A stretch of DNA of 64,000 nucleotides from Candidatus Latescibacterota bacterium (GTDB lineage Bacteria; JAAXHH01), in the NCBI GenBank assembly GCA_022821085.1, contig JAJEEG010000006.1:1054001-1118000 (forward strand), in the 5' to 3' direction. Position numbers and translations under genes: made by a program. The notes under the pieces were generated by a model that saw only the letters and a list, made by a program, of their open reading frames with translations, was not told where the DNA came from and searched no databases. This document shows positions 1 to 9,070 of the stretch, piece after piece (the stretch's first letter is position 1; each line of letters opens with the position of its first letter).

Positions 1-435
1 TGCTTCGACCAGCCGCGTCAACGCCTCCACGATCGCCGGCATGCCGGCCTCGTCCGGTTCGCCGTGCAACTGGTAGATGTCGATATACTCGGTCCGCAGT
101 CTTTCCAGGCTTCCTTCGCAGTTCCGCGCGATGTACCGCTGCAGCGGCTCTTCCGGGTCGTCGGACCGGGGCGCGACCTTTGTGGCGACCACGTAGCGGT
201 CCCGCCTGCCTTGAAGTGCCCGGCCGATGATCCTTTCGCTGTGGCCGGCGCCGTACCCGTTGGCCGTGTCGAGCAGGTTGATGCCGAGGGATTCCGCGTG
301 TTGAATGGTGGCGATGGACTCTTCGTCGTCGATCCCCGACCAGTTCGCCCCGCCGGCCATCCCGGCCATGGGCCAGCAGCCCAGGCCGACGGACGAGACC
401 TCGATCCCGGTCTTCCCCAGAACGCGGTGCTCCAC
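1..435 (-). CDS. Aldo/keto reductase, C-terminally truncated by window edge
   Basis: Reading the minus strand from a GTG at 433-435 gives an open frame of 145 codons that runs off the window. The protein opens VEHRVLGKTGIEVSSVGLG, the typical N-terminus of the NADPH-dependent aldo/keto reductase (TIM-barrel) family. It then shows LLDTANGYGAGHSE, carrying the catalytic Asp and Tyr, the VATKV Lys and IDIYQLH with the active-site His. Family members reduce aldehydes or ketones in the cytoplasm; the substrate cannot be told. A purine-rich AGGGACG lies about 9 bases before the GTG. The C-terminal half of the barrel is outside the window. The start is the main doubt, since no ATG is available nearby. 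Confidence 0.9.
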   Translation of the reverse strand, partial: MEHRVLGKTGIEVSSVGLGCWPMAGMAGGANWSGIDDEESIATIQHAESLGINLLDTANGYGAGHSERIIGRALQGRRDRYVVATKVAPRSDDPEEPLQRYIARNCEGSLERLRTEYIDIYQLHGEPDEAGMPAIVEALTRLVEA

Positions 436-476
436 TGATCTAACGTCCCTTCGGCAACAAAGTTTCAATATCGGCT

Positions 477-515
477 GATCGTCAACGGCCGATCGTCAAC
501 GGCCGATCGTCGTCG
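477..515. repeat. 14-bp tandem repeat, about 2.7 copies
   Basis: The unit gatcgtcaacggcc occurs at 477-490 and 491-504, and a third partial copy begins at 505. It fills the gap between the start of the aldo/keto reductase and the stop of the acylase gene. No function is evident; it is one of several short tandem duplications in this window. Confidence 0.8.
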
Positions 516-519
516 CTAC

Positions 520-2859
520 TCAGCGAGGCGACAGCGTGAGCCGGTGCCCCTCGAGTGCTTCCACCGCATCCCGGCTGAACGCCAGTTGTAGATACTCGTC
601 GTTCCCCCAGGTCTCCAGCAGGCTGCCGTAATAGGGACTACCAGGCTGGCCCGACTGCCCCGGCGTGATGATGAAGACCGACCGGTCCCAGTCTTCCGTG
701 TCCAGGATGTGACGGAAGCTCACCGACGTGGCGGCGATGGTGCCGAACCCGCCCGACCGCTCCACGGCGGGCAGGGAGAAGGCATCGGACAGGAGATGGG
801 TAAAGGGGCTTTTCTGCAGCCGGCCGTACCGCCACTGGCTCCAGTCCTCGCCCAGTTCCGACTTCAGCCGGTCCACGGCTTTGCGCAGTCCGGCTTCCAC
901 GAGGGGCTGGCGTTCGTCATCCGGCGTCTCCGGGTCATAGGCGGCGGCTTCGGCCTCCCCCCGCCACCGGTACCAGACGGCCGCGCCAGCGCTGTCGCGA
1001 TTCAGCACGCCGTTCCAGTCGGCTACGAGTGCGCGGGCCCGTTCGACTTCCGGGTCGTCCGACGTCCAGCCCTGAAACGACGGGATATCGGCCTCGGCCC
1101 GGAGCGAATAGGCATCCAGCTGGATCCGCTTGTGGTCTTCGATGGTGTATTTGCGGTTGGATTGCAGCAACTGTTTCATGCGCTCGATGCGGGAGTATTC
1201 GACGCCTCTTGATGAGTGGAACATGACCGGGCGTCCCGTGTAGTCCGGCGGATGGGAATCGTTATTGGCCGTCCCGACCCAGCCGCGCTGGGGGTTGTAT
1301 TCCCTGGGCAGGTCCTCCCTGAATCCCTGCCACTCGTACCGCCCGTCGCCGGGGACGGGCAGCCGGCCGTTCCAGCCCTCGCGGTCCGGCGTGAGGGCCG
1401 ATACCTGGAAGGCGATGTTGCCCTCCACGTCGCCGAAAACCAGGTTATGCGTCGGCACCTTCCAGAACATGGCCCGTTCGAAGAAGTCCTCGGCGCTTTC
1501 GGCCTGGGCCATGCGGAAGCAACCCAGGTACGGCGCGGTGCCCGGCTCGTGGGTAATGGAACGCACGGCATAGACCACGCCGTTCTCCGGATCTTCGTAG
1601 AATACGGGACCGTGGCGGCTGTACTTCAGCACGACTTCCCGCGGCTCCTCGCCCTTTACCGGTATCTCCTCCGTGATGACGCGCAGGGGTTCCCATCCGC
1701 CCCGCCACCGCACCATGTCCGGCTGGTCGGGGTGGAGCTCCTCCACATACACGTCGTTCACGTCGACCCCCGCGAAGGTGAATCCCCAGGCGACCCGGTC
1801 GTTATGGCCGGCGTTCACGCCCACGAAGGGCGGCTCGCTGGCCCCGATCACGTTCCAGCCCGGGGCGTTCAGATGGGCATAGTACCGCAGCGAGGGGTTC
1901 TCCAGGCGGCGATGGGGGTCGTTGACGACCATGACCTGGCCCGTGATGGACAGGGCACCGCTCACGGCCCAGTTGTTGCTGCCGATCTCGAGCAGCTGTT
2001 CTTCAGTGGGCGCTTCGGCCTGGCGGTCCGGGGGGACCAGGCCCGTATACGGTTCCACGAGTTCCAATTGCGGCAGGCGGCCGGGTACCAGGGGATCGCC
2101 CTCCCCTTTCCGCATTGCGGCCACGATGTCCTCGTGGACGATGGTCACGTCCAGGCCTTCCGGCACCACGAGATCATCCCAGGGCAGGGGCGCCGCGCGG
2201 AGATTGGCCTCCTCGACCCCCAGCTCCGCTACCGACCGGGCCAGCCGGATCTCGTCCCCGGCATCGTTTCCCGCACTCGGGAAGAAGAGACCGGTCCAGC
2301 GCCGAACCACCGTCTCCTTCGACCAACGGCCGGGCTGGATGCCCGTCAGCTTGAACTCCACCGGCAGATTGTCGGCGTGTGTGTCGATGTAGGCGTTGAC
2401 GCCGTTCGCATAGGCCGTGAAGATGCGCTCGCCCTCGGCGTGGTAGCTGGTCCACTCCCGGTCGTCGAAGGGGCCGCGATACATCATGAGCCGCGTCCGG
2501 GCGTCGTAGTCGAAGGCCTCGGGGCCGAAGATCTCCGCGAGGCGGCCTTCCCGCCACCGCCGCCAAAGTTCCATCTGCCACAGGCGGTCCTGGGCCATGA
2601 CGTAGCCCTGGGCAAAGAAGAGGTCATCCGTGTTCTGCGCGTAGATGTGCGGAATGCCGTGCCGGTCGCGGATCACCTCGACGGGCTCCTGCAGCCCTTC
2701 CAGGGTCAGCTCCCCCTCGATCTGGGTGAGGGACGCGCGGGCCAGGGAAAGCAACTGCTCGTCTGAATCCACGGTTTCCACCTCCTCGCCGCAGCCCATG
2801 GCCAACAGGGGAATTACAACGAGCACGGCAATATAATGCATGCATTTCGTAAACGACAT
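520..2859 (-). CDS. Penicillin acylase family lipoprotein (Ntn amidohydrolase)
   Basis: The 779-residue product matches the penicillin G acylase/cephalosporin acylase family, N-terminal-nucleophile amidases that hydrolyse amide bonds in acylated small molecules such as acyl-homoserine lactones or beta-lactams. Residues 1-23 form a lipoprotein signal with lipobox L-A-M-G-C, Cys23. The alpha-chain-like region runs to about residue 290. Then comes GSNNWAVSG, where Ser294 would become the nucleophile after autocatalytic cleavage. The beta-chain region includes the conserved VNDPHR segment soon after. Length is normal for the family. The ATG at 2857-2859 has a GGGAGGAG Shine-Dalgarno sequence. It stands alone: the next gene upstream is 172 bases away. 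The true substrate is unknown; quorum-signal or acylated amino-acid cleavage are the usual alternatives. Confidence 0.93.
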   Translation of the reverse strand: MSFTKCMHYIAVLVVIPLLAMGCGEEVETVDSDEQLLSLARASLTQIEGELTLEGLQEPVEVIRDRHGIPHIYAQNTDDLFFAQGYVMAQDRLWQMELWRRWREGRLAEIFGPEAFDYDARTRLMMYRGPFDDREWTSYHAEGERIFTAYANGVNAYIDTHADNLPVEFKLTGIQPGRWSKETVVRRWTGLFFPSAGNDAGDEIRLARSVAELGVEEANLRAAPLPWDDLVVPEGLDVTIVHEDIVAAMRKGEGDPLVPGRLPQLELVEPYTGLVPPDRQAEAPTEEQLLEIGSNNWAVSGALSITGQVMVVNDPHRRLENPSLRYYAHLNAPGWNVIGASEPPFVGVNAGHNDRVAWGFTFAGVDVNDVYVEELHPDQPDMVRWRGGWEPLRVITEEIPVKGEEPREVVLKYSRHGPVFYEDPENGVVYAVRSITHEPGTAPYLGCFRMAQAESAEDFFERAMFWKVPTHNLVFGDVEGNIAFQVSALTPDREGWNGRLPVPGDGRYEWQGFREDLPREYNPQRGWVGTANNDSHPPDYTGRPVMFHSSRGVEYSRIERMKQLLQSNRKYTIEDHKRIQLDAYSLRAEADIPSFQGWTSDDPEVERARALVADWNGVLNRDSAGAAVWYRWRGEAEAAAYDPETPDDERQPLVEAGLRKAVDRLKSELGEDWSQWRYGRLQKSPFTHLLSDAFSLPAVERSGGFGTIAATSVSFRHILDTEDWDRSVFIITPGQSGQPGSPYYGSLLETWGNDEYLQLAFSRDAVEALEGHRLTLSPR

Positions 2860-3031
2860 GGATGGCTCCTCCCGCTACCCGCCGGCGTGTTGCTCAGTTC
2901 ATATCAAGGCTGATATCACATGGTTACAAAAAACCGAAAAGTCGCCGCCGAACTTCCCTTAGCATCCTATCATGCGGCCGTCCGGATGTCAAGAATCCGA
3001 AGACCTGATGAGTCGAGCAACCTGGTTTGGC

Positions 3032-3988
3032 TCAGTCGCGCAACTCCGCCCGGATGCGGTCGGCCAGTTTCATCGTCTCGACGGCCTCGTCCAGGCCCGC
3101 CGCGGGCAGGCTGACCGGCCGGTCTTCCTTGATGCAATCGACCAGGAAGCGGGCCTGTTCGGCGGTGCCGGCCGATTCCAACTCGTCGAAAACCTGTTCT
3201 TTCCCATCGCGTTGCACCACGACTCGCCTGACGCCTTCCAGGTAGGCCGAACAGTCTCTGCCATGAATTTCGTAACGTTCCAGGCGGGCATCTGTCGTGA
3301 AATTGGCCGTAAGCTGGGCCACGCACCCGTTCTCGAAGCGGATGAGGGCCGCGTAGACGTCGACGAATGGGGAATTCACCCGGCGGGCGACGGCGTGCAG
3401 CTCGGCGATGGGAGAACTGCCGGCCAGGGACCGGGTCAGGTCGATGGCATGGATCGGCGTCTCGTAGATGAAGTTGTCCAGCAGGTGATCGGGGAAGCCC
3501 CGCGCCTGCAGATCTGTCATGCTCTTGTGGAATTCCGCCACGATCTGGGTAATGGGTCCCCGCTCTTCGATCATGCCCCGCGCCTTGCAGATCAGCGAAT
3601 GGAAACGGCGGTTCCAGCCGACCAGCACCTTCGCGCCGGACGCGTTGGCGGCGTCGCGAAGCCCCTCGGTCTCCGCGCCGGACAGCCCGGGCGGCTTCTC
3701 CAGCAGCGTGTGGACCCCGGCCTGGATCACCGGCAGCGCGCACCGGCCGTTCAGGTGGGCCGGCGTCGCGATGACCGCCAGGTCCAGTTCCTCATTCGCC
3801 AGCATATCCCCGATGTCTTCATACCTTCGCGGAACGGCGTGCTCGGAAGCCACCCGGTCTCTCAGTTCCTCCACCGGATCGCACACGGCCACGAACCGCA
3901 GGTCGTCGAAGGGCTTCATGGTTTCGATATGACCCCGACCCCTGCCGCCGCACCCGATCAGGGCGGTTTTAAGGACTGCTTCAGGCAT
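3032..3988 (-). CDS. Gfo/Idh/MocA family oxidoreductase
   Basis: The protein of 318 residues has the two-domain layout of this NAD(P)-dependent family. An N-terminal Rossmann fold opens VLKTALIGCGGRGRGH (Gly-rich motif), HTLLEKPPGL holds the conserved EKP, and an alpha/beta C-terminal domain follows. These enzymes oxidise or reduce sugars, inositols and related polyols. The ATG at 3986-3988 was preferred over one 48 bases upstream because AGGAG sits 8 bases before it. The gene is divergent from the PhyH gene at 4084, so both may share the roughly 95-base control region. Substrate is not predictable from sequence. Confidence 0.92.
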   Translation of the reverse strand: MPEAVLKTALIGCGGRGRGHIETMKPFDDLRFVAVCDPVEELRDRVASEHAVPRRYEDIGDMLANEELDLAVIATPAHLNGRCALPVIQAGVHTLLEKPPGLSGAETEGLRDAANASGAKVLVGWNRRFHSLICKARGMIEERGPITQIVAEFHKSMTDLQARGFPDHLLDNFIYETPIHAIDLTRSLAGSSPIAELHAVARRVNSPFVDVYAALIRFENGCVAQLTANFTTDARLERYEIHGRDCSAYLEGVRRVVVQRDGKEQVFDELESAGTAEQARFLVDCIKEDRPVSLPAAGLDEAVETMKLADRIRAELRD

Positions 3989-4083
3989 TTGAGTTGCTCC
4001 TGGCGCGCTGGCAAGACCAGTAGTGAGATGCGGCATTGTTTGTGTAGCGATAATCGCAGTGAACTACTTGACGCTAGCAATGT

Positions 4084-4872
4084 ATGATCATTTCTTTTGC
4101 ATGTAAACAAACCAATTCGAAGCCTAATCGTCGCATGCCAGATCTCGAGTTTTTTAAACAGAACGGTTACGTCAACCTCGGTCAGGTATTTACCGGCGAG
4201 GAACTGAGTCGATTCATCGACCTGTACGACCGCGATCGGTCGGAATCGGGATGCTTCTGGCATCCCATTTCCAATCACGGCCACCAGACCCTGAACTGCG
4301 ATCCGCTGATCTCTTCGCCGGAAATCGACAGCCTCATCCGCCATCCCGCCCTGATCGGTCCCATCGAGACTATCCTCGAAGGCCCCAGCTGGCTCGGGGA
4401 GGTGTGCCTGCGTCACATGGTCCCGCGCGACGGCAATCCGGAGGAGATCTGGCACCGCGACCGTCCGCACGCGACGGACCGGCCCTACCGGTGCGGCTAT
4501 TTGCAGATGATGCTCTACCTGACCGATGTCCACGAGGGTACGCACTGCTTTTCCATTTCGCCGGAGCCGTGCGACGGTCCCATCCTCGATACCCCGGAGC
4601 AACTCGCGCAGCGCGGCAAGGTCCATCTGCACGGCCCGGCGGGCACCGTCATCCTGTTCAACCTGTCCGTGCTTCACGCCGCGACCGTACGGATCACCCC
4701 GCATGAGCGCAAGACGGTTCAGATCTACTACGGCCATCGCGATGGCCCTGCACTCAGCGACTGTACCATGATTCCCACCCGGCTCTGGCGGGACCATCCC
4801 GACCCGGAGGTACGGGGCTTCTACGGTATGATGACCAGCCGTACCCGGAAGTATGCCGAGGCCTTCGGTTGA
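4084..4872 (+). CDS. Phytanoyl-CoA dioxygenase (PhyH) family protein
   Basis: This 262-residue protein belongs to the Fe(II)/2-oxoglutarate-dependent PhyH family. The facial triad is visible: WHRD supplies His124 and Asp126, and LHAA supplies His198. Arg209 in ERKTVQIYY is a likely 2-oxoglutarate anchor. Members hydroxylate small molecules. The N-terminus is uncertain: ATG at 4084 gives a leader unlike the family, and ATG at 4135 starts just before the usual FKQNGYV segment. Neither has a good ribosome binding site. It leads a plus-strand run with a 2-hydroxyacid dehydrogenase, sulfatase and Zn-dependent dehydrogenase, which suggests oxidation of a sulfated or polyol substrate. Confidence 0.9.
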   Translation: MIISFACKQTNSKPNRRMPDLEFFKQNGYVNLGQVFTGEELSRFIDLYDRDRSESGCFWHPISNHGHQTLNCDPLISSPEIDSLIRHPALIGPIETILEGPSWLGEVCLRHMVPRDGNPEEIWHRDRPHATDRPYRCGYLQMMLYLTDVHEGTHCFSISPEPCDGPILDTPEQLAQRGKVHLHGPAGTVILFNLSVLHAATVRITPHERKTVQIYYGHRDGPALSDCTMIPTRLWRDHPDPEVRGFYGMMTSRTRKYAEAFG

Positions 4873-4964
4873 GAAACGGAAGCCGTGCTGGCCAATCCGA
4901 TCGATACCGACAATCCGGCCGATAGCGTCATTTCCGGCCGATGCCTGCACATTAAGGAGAGTGA

Positions 4965-6023
4965 ATGTCGAACAACCGACCGCGAGTAGTCATCGCCTGC
5001 AGTGAACGGGTACGCAACGGCTACCTGCCGCCAATGGAGCTGTCCCGCCTCGAGGCGTTTGCCGATTGGGCATGGTTCCACAGCGAGAGCGGCGGCGGAA
5101 TCTACGATACCAGCACGGATCCCGAGACTGCGGCGCGGTTGGCGAAGGAAATGTCCGGCGTGGATGCGCTCGTCGTCTGCCACGGCGCGCCGCGGATCGA
5201 TGCCACGATCCTCGACGCCGCGCCCCGGCTGCGATTCGTCGGCGAACTGGAAGGCGACCGGTTTGCGGCGAGACTGGACCTGGATACGCTATGGGCCCGG
5301 GGCATCCGCACGGTAGATACGACGAACGGGTCCACCTATCCCGTGGCCGAATGGGCCCTGGCCCTGACGCTGATTTCCATGCGCAACGCCGGCGCGCTTT
5401 TCCGCCGCATCGTCGACCGCAACACGCAGGATCGAAGCCTCATTCCGCCCATGGCGGGCATCCTCACCGGCAAGCGGGTGGGGCTGATCGGCGGCGGACA
5501 CATGGGCCGGCGGCTGATGAAGCTGCTGCGCCCATTCGAAGTCGAGCTCTGGGTGCACGATCCATACCTGCCGCAGGAGATGCCCGAAGCCCTGGGATTC
5601 ATTCAAACGTCGCTTGAAAACGTGCTTTCACAGTGTGACGCGATCATTTGCGTGGCACCCCTCACCCCCCATACCCGGGGCATGATCGGCCCGCGAGAGC
5701 TGGAACTCATACCATCCGGCGCGGTGTTCGTAAACGTTTCGCGCGGGGCCATCGTCGATTCCGCGGCCCTGATCGAACGCCTCAAGCGCGGGGACATCGC
5801 CGCGGGGCTGGACGTTTTCGACCCGGAACCCATCCCCGAAGGCAGCGAGATCATCGGACTGCCGAACGTTTTTCTGACCCCGCACTTCTCCGGTCGGACG
5901 GGAGAGGACTATCCCCACTTCTTCCACTACATGGTCGATGAGCTGGACCGGTTCTTCTCCGGTCACGAGACCTGGTTCAACCTGACGCCGCGCTCGAAGG
6001 CCAACCGCGAAGGGAACGCATGA
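4965..6023 (+). CDS. D-2-hydroxyacid dehydrogenase, NAD-binding
   Basis: The 352-residue product is a D-isomer-specific 2-hydroxyacid dehydrogenase, a cytoplasmic enzyme interconverting 2-keto and D-2-hydroxy acids with NAD(P)H. The nucleotide-binding GLIGGGHMG (Gly176, Gly178, Gly181) is followed by the catalytic set: Arg260 in NVSRG, Glu288 in DPEP and His307 in TPHFSG. AAGGAG lies a few bases before the ATG. Its stop overlaps the sulfatase start by four bases (ATGA, 6020-6023), so the two are translationally coupled. The N-terminal substrate domain is divergent, so the substrate is open; hydroxypyruvate/glyoxylate-type acids are plausible. Confidence 0.93.
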   Translation: MSNNRPRVVIACSERVRNGYLPPMELSRLEAFADWAWFHSESGGGIYDTSTDPETAARLAKEMSGVDALVVCHGAPRIDATILDAAPRLRFVGELEGDRFAARLDLDTLWARGIRTVDTTNGSTYPVAEWALALTLISMRNAGALFRRIVDRNTQDRSLIPPMAGILTGKRVGLIGGGHMGRRLMKLLRPFEVELWVHDPYLPQEMPEALGFIQTSLENVLSQCDAIICVAPLTPHTRGMIGPRELELIPSGAVFVNVSRGAIVDSAALIERLKRGDIAAGLDVFDPEPIPEGSEIIGLPNVFLTPHFSGRTGEDYPHFFHYMVDELDRFFSGHETWFNLTPRSKANREGNA

Positions 6024-7447
6024 AAAGCCCCAACCTGCTCTACATCTTCACCGATCAGCAGCGCGCGGATACATTGGGGTGTTATGGGAACCACCAGATC
6101 GAAACTCCCGCGCTCAACGCGCTGGCGTCGGACAGCTTCGTGTTCGAAAACGCCTACGTGAGCCAGCCCGTATGCAGCCCGGCCCGGGCCACTATGCTTA
6201 CGGGACTGTGGCCCCATACGGCAGGCGTTCCGTCCTGCAACGTGCCCCTGGGCGCCGACACGCCGACCATCGCCGAAATGCTGCCCGAAACATACGAAAC
6301 GGCTTTCATGGGGAAATGGCACCTGGGGGACGAGATCTTCCCGCAGCACGGCTTCAAGACCTGGGTGGGCACGGAAGACCAGTATCGCCGCGGTTACTCG
6401 GAAGCGGATCGGCTCTCCGAAGTCAGCGACTATCATCATTTCCTGGCGGATAAGGGATACGCGCCGGACATCGAGCTGCTGGGACAAAAGGTCTTCTCGC
6501 GGCACTACGCGGCCTCCCTGCCGGAGGAATGCACCAAGGCGTGGTATCTTGGCGAGCGCGCGGCCGACTACATTCGCCAAAGCGGCGACGACCCCTTTGC
6601 CCTCTGCGTCAGCTACCTCGAGCCCCATCCCCCGCACACCGGTCCGTTGAACGAATACTACGATCCGGATAGCCTGCCTACCGGCCCGGCGTTCATGCGG
6701 CAGCCTTCCGACGACGCGCCGCTTCTCGTCCGCCTGATGGCCGCCTACTACATGCAGTCGGAGAACTACGGGCTGGACCTGCGTACCGAGGCGGGCTGGC
6801 GGGCGCTCATGGCACGGTACTGGGGCAACATCACCCTGGTGGACCGTTCGGTCGGGAGGATCCTCAAGGCCCTGGAGGAAAGCGGCAAGGCCGATGACAC
6901 CATCGTCGTCTTCACGTCGGACCACGGCGAGCTGATGGGCGATCACGGCATCCTGGGCAAGACGCTCATGTACGAGGAGTCCATCAAGGTACCCATGGTG
7001 CTGCGCGCGCCGATGGTGGATCAACCCCCGCGCCGAGTAGGCGGCCGGTTCAGCCATATCGACCTGGTCCCCACGCTGATGGAATTGCTTGGCCTCGATC
7101 GGCCGGACCGGCTGCAGGGTCGGAGCCGGGTTCCGGTATTGCAGGGGCGCGAAAACCTGGACGCCGCCGACGTATTCGTCGAATGGAGCGGCGCCGACGG
7201 CCACGCTCCGGCCGGATTCGGCGAAGCGGAACCGAACCGGAGCATGGTCCACCCGTATCGGACCATCGTGGCCGCGGACGGCTGGAAGCTCAACCTGTAT
7301 GGGAAGGGGCAGGGGGAATTGTACGATCTGAACAGCGATCCCCATGAGCTGGAGAATCTGTATCACCGGGGCGAGCAGACCGGCCGGATCGCGGATCTGA
7401 CGGAGCGGATCCGGGCCTGGCAGGAGGAGACGGAGGATCAGCCATGA
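6020..7447 (+). CDS. Sulfatase (arylsulfatase/alkaline phosphatase superfamily)
   Basis: This 475-residue protein opens with NLLYIFTDQQRADTLGCYG, the metal-binding start of type I sulfatases. The C-S-P-A-R signature begins at Cys52, the residue converted to formylglycine, so the family prediction is hydrolysis of a sulfate ester. Asp/His metal ligands recur in TSDHGELMGDHG. No signal peptide is visible, so it appears cytoplasmic, unlike many polysaccharide sulfatases; this fits a small imported sulfated molecule. It overlaps genes on both sides by four bases. A formylglycine-generating or anSME maturase is not in this window. Substrate is unknown. Confidence 0.93.
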   Translation: MKSPNLLYIFTDQQRADTLGCYGNHQIETPALNALASDSFVFENAYVSQPVCSPARATMLTGLWPHTAGVPSCNVPLGADTPTIAEMLPETYETAFMGKWHLGDEIFPQHGFKTWVGTEDQYRRGYSEADRLSEVSDYHHFLADKGYAPDIELLGQKVFSRHYAASLPEECTKAWYLGERAADYIRQSGDDPFALCVSYLEPHPPHTGPLNEYYDPDSLPTGPAFMRQPSDDAPLLVRLMAAYYMQSENYGLDLRTEAGWRALMARYWGNITLVDRSVGRILKALEESGKADDTIVVFTSDHGELMGDHGILGKTLMYEESIKVPMVLRAPMVDQPPRRVGGRFSHIDLVPTLMELLGLDRPDRLQGRSRVPVLQGRENLDAADVFVEWSGADGHAPAGFGEAEPNRSMVHPYRTIVAADGWKLNLYGKGQGELYDLNSDPHELENLYHRGEQTGRIADLTERIRAWQEETEDQP

Positions 7448-8547
7448 AAACTGGAAAAGTCGCGGTCTTTACCCAGGCCCAGGCACCGATGGAGATTCGT
7501 GAGTACCCCGTACCATCGGTTGCGGCGGACGACATGCTCGTCCGGATGCGCGTGGCGAATATCTGCGGATCCGACCTGCACATCTGGCGTGGACACGGCC
7601 CCAGGATAGAGACCGGTATCCCCCAGGTACTCGGACATGAGATGGTCGGTACCATCGACGCCATGGGGCGCAACGTCACCACGGACAGTGTCGGTCAGCC
7701 ATTGTCCGAAGGGGACCGCATCGTCTACTCCTATTTCAAACCGTGTCAAAAATGCTGGACGTGCCTCAACGGCAAGCCAGGATGCCCCGACCGCTACAGA
7801 GACTGGATCGGCGTCTCGAGTGATCAGACGCCGCACTTCCACGGCGCTTACGGCGAATACTACTATATGAAACGCGGCCACTGGGTCTTCAAGGTGCCCG
7901 ATGATCTCTCGGACGCGATCGTATCCCCGATCAATTGCGCCCTGTCGGAAGTGATTTACGGTCTTAACCAGATCGGCGTCACCCTGGGCGACACGGTGGT
8001 CATTCAGGGGGCGGGCGGACTCGGACTCTACGCGACCGCGGTAGCCCGGGAGATGGGGGCGGGCCGGATCATCGTCCTCGACCGGTTCCCGGCGCGTCTC
8101 GCACTCGCCCGGGAATTCGGCGCCGACGACACCCTCAACGTCGATGAGATCGAAATGAAGTCACGCGTCGAGTTCGTACTCGACCATACGGGCGGAGTCG
8201 GCGCCGACCTGGTCGCCGAGTTCGTGGGATCGCCCCACGTGCTCGCCGAAGGCATAGACATGCTCAGGTGGGGCGGCCGCTATCTCTGGATCGGCAACAT
8301 AAACCTCGAATTCCCGACGGAGATCGATCCGGGCAACATCGTCCGGTGCAGCAAGGCGATTCGCGGGGTAATCGTCTACGAACCCTGGGTCATCCCGCGC
8401 GCCCTCGAATTCCTGAGTCGCACCCAGGACAAGTACCCGTTCCACAAGATCATCTCCGATACCTTCTCATTCATCGATATCAACGAGGCATTCACCTATG
8501 CGGGCGCGGGTTCGGCGATTCGCGTCGGGCTGGAGTTTGACGCGTAG
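7444..8547 (+). CDS. Zinc-dependent alcohol dehydrogenase, MDR family
   Basis: The 367-residue product is a medium-chain dehydrogenase. Catalytic zinc ligands are Cys41 (CGSD) and His65-Glu66 (GHE). Four structural-zinc cysteines lie in CQKCWTCLNGKPGC (101-114). The NAD(P)-binding GAGGLGLYA follows in the second half. It oxidises alcohols or polyols in the cytoplasm; threonine, sorbitol and related dehydrogenases are the nearest named groups, but no subfamily can be fixed here. Its ATG overlaps the sulfatase stop by four bases, closing a four-gene unit with PhyH, 2-hydroxyacid dehydrogenase and sulfatase. Confidence 0.93.
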   Translation: MKTGKVAVFTQAQAPMEIREYPVPSVAADDMLVRMRVANICGSDLHIWRGHGPRIETGIPQVLGHEMVGTIDAMGRNVTTDSVGQPLSEGDRIVYSYFKPCQKCWTCLNGKPGCPDRYRDWIGVSSDQTPHFHGAYGEYYYMKRGHWVFKVPDDLSDAIVSPINCALSEVIYGLNQIGVTLGDTVVIQGAGGLGLYATAVAREMGAGRIIVLDRFPARLALAREFGADDTLNVDEIEMKSRVEFVLDHTGGVGADLVAEFVGSPHVLAEGIDMLRWGGRYLWIGNINLEFPTEIDPGNIVRCSKAIRGVIVYEPWVIPRALEFLSRTQDKYPFHKIISDTFSFIDINEAFTYAGAGSAIRVGLEFDA

Positions 8548-8863
8548 TTCCAGTAGTCTTAGGATATAATGAGAATCCGTGCAAGGAACACCATACTAGC
8601 GACGAAGGCAAACGGATACTCCAATATAACGGTGCTTTTGCTGCAAGATTTGACTCGCACGCAATCTAGTGTATGAATGATAACTTGTTTGACTTCATAT
8701 TTCCTTTGGTAGGCGGATGCGGTAGACGTGAAAATATTACATGAGCAACAAGAGGGATTTTTGTTTGTAAGGATTGGTCGATTGAGTACATATATGGCGA
8801 TTAAATCGTAGCATATCTTGCCGACTCCTATATTGATCATTCATAGCATAAGGAGTAGAATCG
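8548..8863. other. AT-rich intergenic region, no gene seen
   Basis: About 316 bases with clearly lower GC than the flanks. A minus-strand open frame (8559-8840) is low-complexity, lacks recognisable motifs and would sit antisense across the whole gap, so it is not called. No tRNA, strong terminator or convincing promoter was recognised. The region probably carries the hicB promoter and marks the left edge of a transferred segment. Confidence 0.6.
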
Positions 8864-9070
8864 ATGCGACAAGTGGTTCTTTATCCTGGAGAGGACGGCT
8901 TTTGGATTGCAGAATGTCCCAGTCTGGCAGGTTGCGTAAGTCAGGGCGAATCTCGGCAAGCGGCGATTGAAAGTATCAGAGAGGCTATCGAAGCATACAT
9001 CGAGGCTTTGGAAGACGATGATCTTCCAGTTCCTGAGGACAAATTCGAGGCCTTGGTCGTAGCCGTATGA
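8864..9070 (+). CDS. hicB: HicB-like antitoxin, type II toxin-antitoxin system
   Basis: The 68-residue protein begins with the HicB fold signature: a degenerate RNase H-like partner domain opening with VVLYPGEDGFWIAECPSLAGC, then SQGESRQAAIESIREAIEAYIE. HicB proteins bind and neutralise the mRNA-cleaving HicA toxin, and many also repress their promoter. No C-terminal DNA-binding helix is visible, so this is a short form. AAGGAG precedes the ATG by 8 bases. The stop overlaps the hicA start in ATGA. Antitoxin-first order is common for this group. GC content is lower than that of neighbouring operons, consistent with horizontal acquisition. Confidence 0.9.
   Translation: MRQVVLYPGEDGFWIAECPSLAGCVSQGESRQAAIESIREAIEAYIEALEDDDLPVPEDKFEALVVAV

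Noticed and set aside
1216-2766. Plus-strand open frame of about 516 codons inside the acylase gene
   Set aside because: Shadow of the penicillin-acylase gene with no motifs.
8559-8840. Minus-strand 93-residue open frame in the AT-rich gap
   Set aside because: Low complexity, no family text, no ribosome site; treated as non-coding.
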